Source: Clostridia bacterium
GTDB lineage: Bacteria; Bacillota_A; Clostridia; Christensenellales; Aristaeellaceae
Assembly: GCA_017398245.1 (NCBI GenBank)
Contig: JAFQGN010000151.1
Span: forward strand, 1 to 7,186
Length of the DNA stretch: 7,186 bases
Direction of reading: 5' to 3'
In this document: in pieces, positions 6,377 through 7,186 of the stretch
Position numbering within the stretch: the stretch's first letter is position 1
Layout of the letters: every line of letters begins with the position of its first letter
Notes under the pieces: model-generated
What the model was told of the DNA's origin: nothing
Database searches by the model: none
Seen by the model: only the letters and a program-made list of their open reading frames with translations
Translations under genes and position numbers: made by a program

Positions 6377-6411
6377 AAAAGCCGCCTTCTGCACAGCGGA
6401 GGGCGGCTTTT
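6377..6411 (+). terminator. Terminator-like hairpin after the oxidoreductase gene
   Basis: Arms 6377-6389 and 6399-6411 form a 13-bp stem with one G-U pair and a 9-base loop. The core is AAAAGCCGCC against GGCGGCTTTT. Only four T residues follow the GC core, and these are part of the stem, so termination may be incomplete. It starts 9 bases after the stop codon. The ribosome binding site of the next gene begins 6 bases after it, which also fits an attenuator or a processing or stabilising stem. Confidence 0.7.
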
Positions 6412-6429
6412 GCATATGAGGTGATACAG

Positions 6430-7186
6430 ATGATCAAGGGACTGATCGTGCACCCGGAGGATCTTACAAAACAGACCATCGACCGCATGGCTGCAGCGGG
6501 GCTGAACACGCTCGGCCTGCACCCGGTGGGCGGCAAGGACGCGGCAAAGACGCTGGAGCAGGCGATAATTTGGCAAAACGAGGGCGAGGGCGGAGAACTG
6601 ATCCGCTACGCGATGAAAAAAGGGCTGAATGTGGAATACGAGGCGCACGCGATGGGCTGGCTTTTGCAAAGGGAGCTGTTTTCCGAACATCCGGAGTGGT
6701 TCCGCATGAATGAAAAAGGCGAGCGCACGAGCGATGTGAACCTATGCCCCTCGAACGCCGAAGCGCTGGAGTATGTCGCGGGGCGCACGGCGCAGCTTGC
6801 GCGGCTGTTGCCCACTAATTCGCACCGCTATTTTTTCTGGATGGACGATGTGACGGGCGGCGGCTGCCACTGCGAAAAATGCCGTGCGCTTTCGCCTTCC
6901 GACCAGCAGCTGACGGTCGTCAACGCCATGCTGCGCGGGCTCAAGACGGTGCATGCTGATGCTACGCTTGCCTATATCGCCTATCTGGATGCGCTCGTTC
7001 CGCCTAAGGGTGTGCAGCCGGAAGAGGGCGTATTTCTGGAATACGCGCCCTTCAAGCGTGATCCGGACGCGCCGATGAACGATGCTGCCAACGCCAAAAA
7101 TGCGGCGGAAGCCGCGCCTTTGCCCGCTTTGATCGAGTTTTTCGGCCGAAAGGACGCGCAGGTGCTGGAATACTGGATGGACAACA
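6430..7186 (+). CDS. DUF4838-like putative glycoside hydrolase (3' end outside the window)
   Basis: An open frame of 252 codons reaches the right edge. GAGGTGAT (6418-6425) gives a well-placed ribosome binding site 8 bases before the ATG. The protein resembles the DUF4838 family of presumed TIM-barrel glycan-active proteins. Visible marks are a barrel-like start (GLIVHPEDLTKQTIDRMAAAGLNTLGLHP), NLCPSN (104-109), WMDDVTGGG (137-145), the CxCxxC cluster at C146, C148 and C151 followed by ALSPSDQ (153-159), and FLEYAPFKRD (202-211). The Cys cluster may bind a metal, but that is inference. There is no signal peptide, so it would act inside the cell, perhaps on an imported oligosaccharide. It follows the Gfo/Idh oxidoreductase, a pairing expected in sugar catabolism. 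The family name is from recognition of the motifs and is less certain than for the other genes. The substrate is unknown. Confidence 0.65.
   Translation, partial: MIKGLIVHPEDLTKQTIDRMAAAGLNTLGLHPVGGKDAAKTLEQAIIWQNEGEGGELIRYAMKKGLNVEYEAHAMGWLLQRELFSEHPEWFRMNEKGERTSDVNLCPSNAEALEYVAGRTAQLARLLPTNSHRYFFWMDDVTGGGCHCEKCRALSPSDQQLTVVNAMLRGLKTVHADATLAYIAYLDALVPPKGVQPEEGVFLEYAPFKRDPDAPMNDAANAKNAAEAAPLPALIEFFGRKDAQVLEYWMDN

Noticed and set aside
5357..6415. 352-codon minus-strand frame opposite the oxidoreductase
   Set aside because: It is a mirror of the Gfo/Idh coding frame, starts within the neighbouring hairpin region and shows no domain.
1..7186. CRISPR arrays, tRNA or rRNA genes, transposases and tandem repeats
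   Set aside because: None was recognised on either strand when reading through the window.

Overview
The window looks like chromosome of a high-GC member of the Firmicutes (Bacillota), most likely a Clostridia-type, possibly spore-forming gut anaerobe. The evidence is strong AGGAGG-type ribosome binding sites, a near-consensus sigma-A promoter, a GerM-type lipoprotein, and a gene order that, from memory, matches the Bacillus subtilis gerM-rph-ysnA-ysnB cluster. The species cannot be named from the sequence. Base composition is GC-rich over most of the window. The exception is the left end, where a chloramphenicol acetyltransferase gene is about 48% G+C by hand count of 61-240 (86 of 180 bases). 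One stretch of gerM (2581-2640) is 42 of 60.

Layout. (1) 1-332, plus strand: the 3' half of a type A chloramphenicol acetyltransferase gene, running off the left edge. (2) 396-444: a perfect 22-bp hairpin between this gene and the convergent next one, probably a shared terminator. (3) 453-2198, minus strand: rqcH, the NFACT-family protein of bacterial ribosome-associated quality control. (4) 2199-2448: a divergent control region with a near-consensus promoter for rqcH, an extended -10 promoter candidate for gerM, and a long gerM leader able to fold over its own ribosome binding site. (5) 2449-6367, plus strand: four tightly spaced genes. These are a GerMN-domain lipoprotein, a fused RNase PH / dITP-XTP pyrophosphatase, a YfcE/YsnB-type metallophosphoesterase that overlaps the previous gene by ATGA, and a Gfo/Idh/MocA-family oxidoreductase. 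(6) 6377-6411: a terminator-like hairpin. (7) 6430 to the right edge, plus strand: the start of a DUF4838-like putative glycoside hydrolase, cut by the window end.

How the genes fit together. RqcH tags nascent chains on stalled large ribosomal subunits. RNase PH trims tRNA 3' ends, and RdgB/HAM1 cleans the nucleotide pool of deaminated purine triphosphates. These are housekeeping functions, and the second and third are here joined in one polypeptide. GerM-type proteins act in the sporulation envelope. The oxidoreductase and the DUF4838-like protein at the right look like sugar or glycan metabolism attached to the end of the housekeeping operon. No mobile element, CRISPR array, tRNA or rRNA was seen. 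I do not see a clearly new biological system. The points most worth a second look are the Rph-RdgB fusion with its unusual RNase PH half, the structured gerM leader, and the terminator-like hairpin that leaves the last gene no room for its own promoter.
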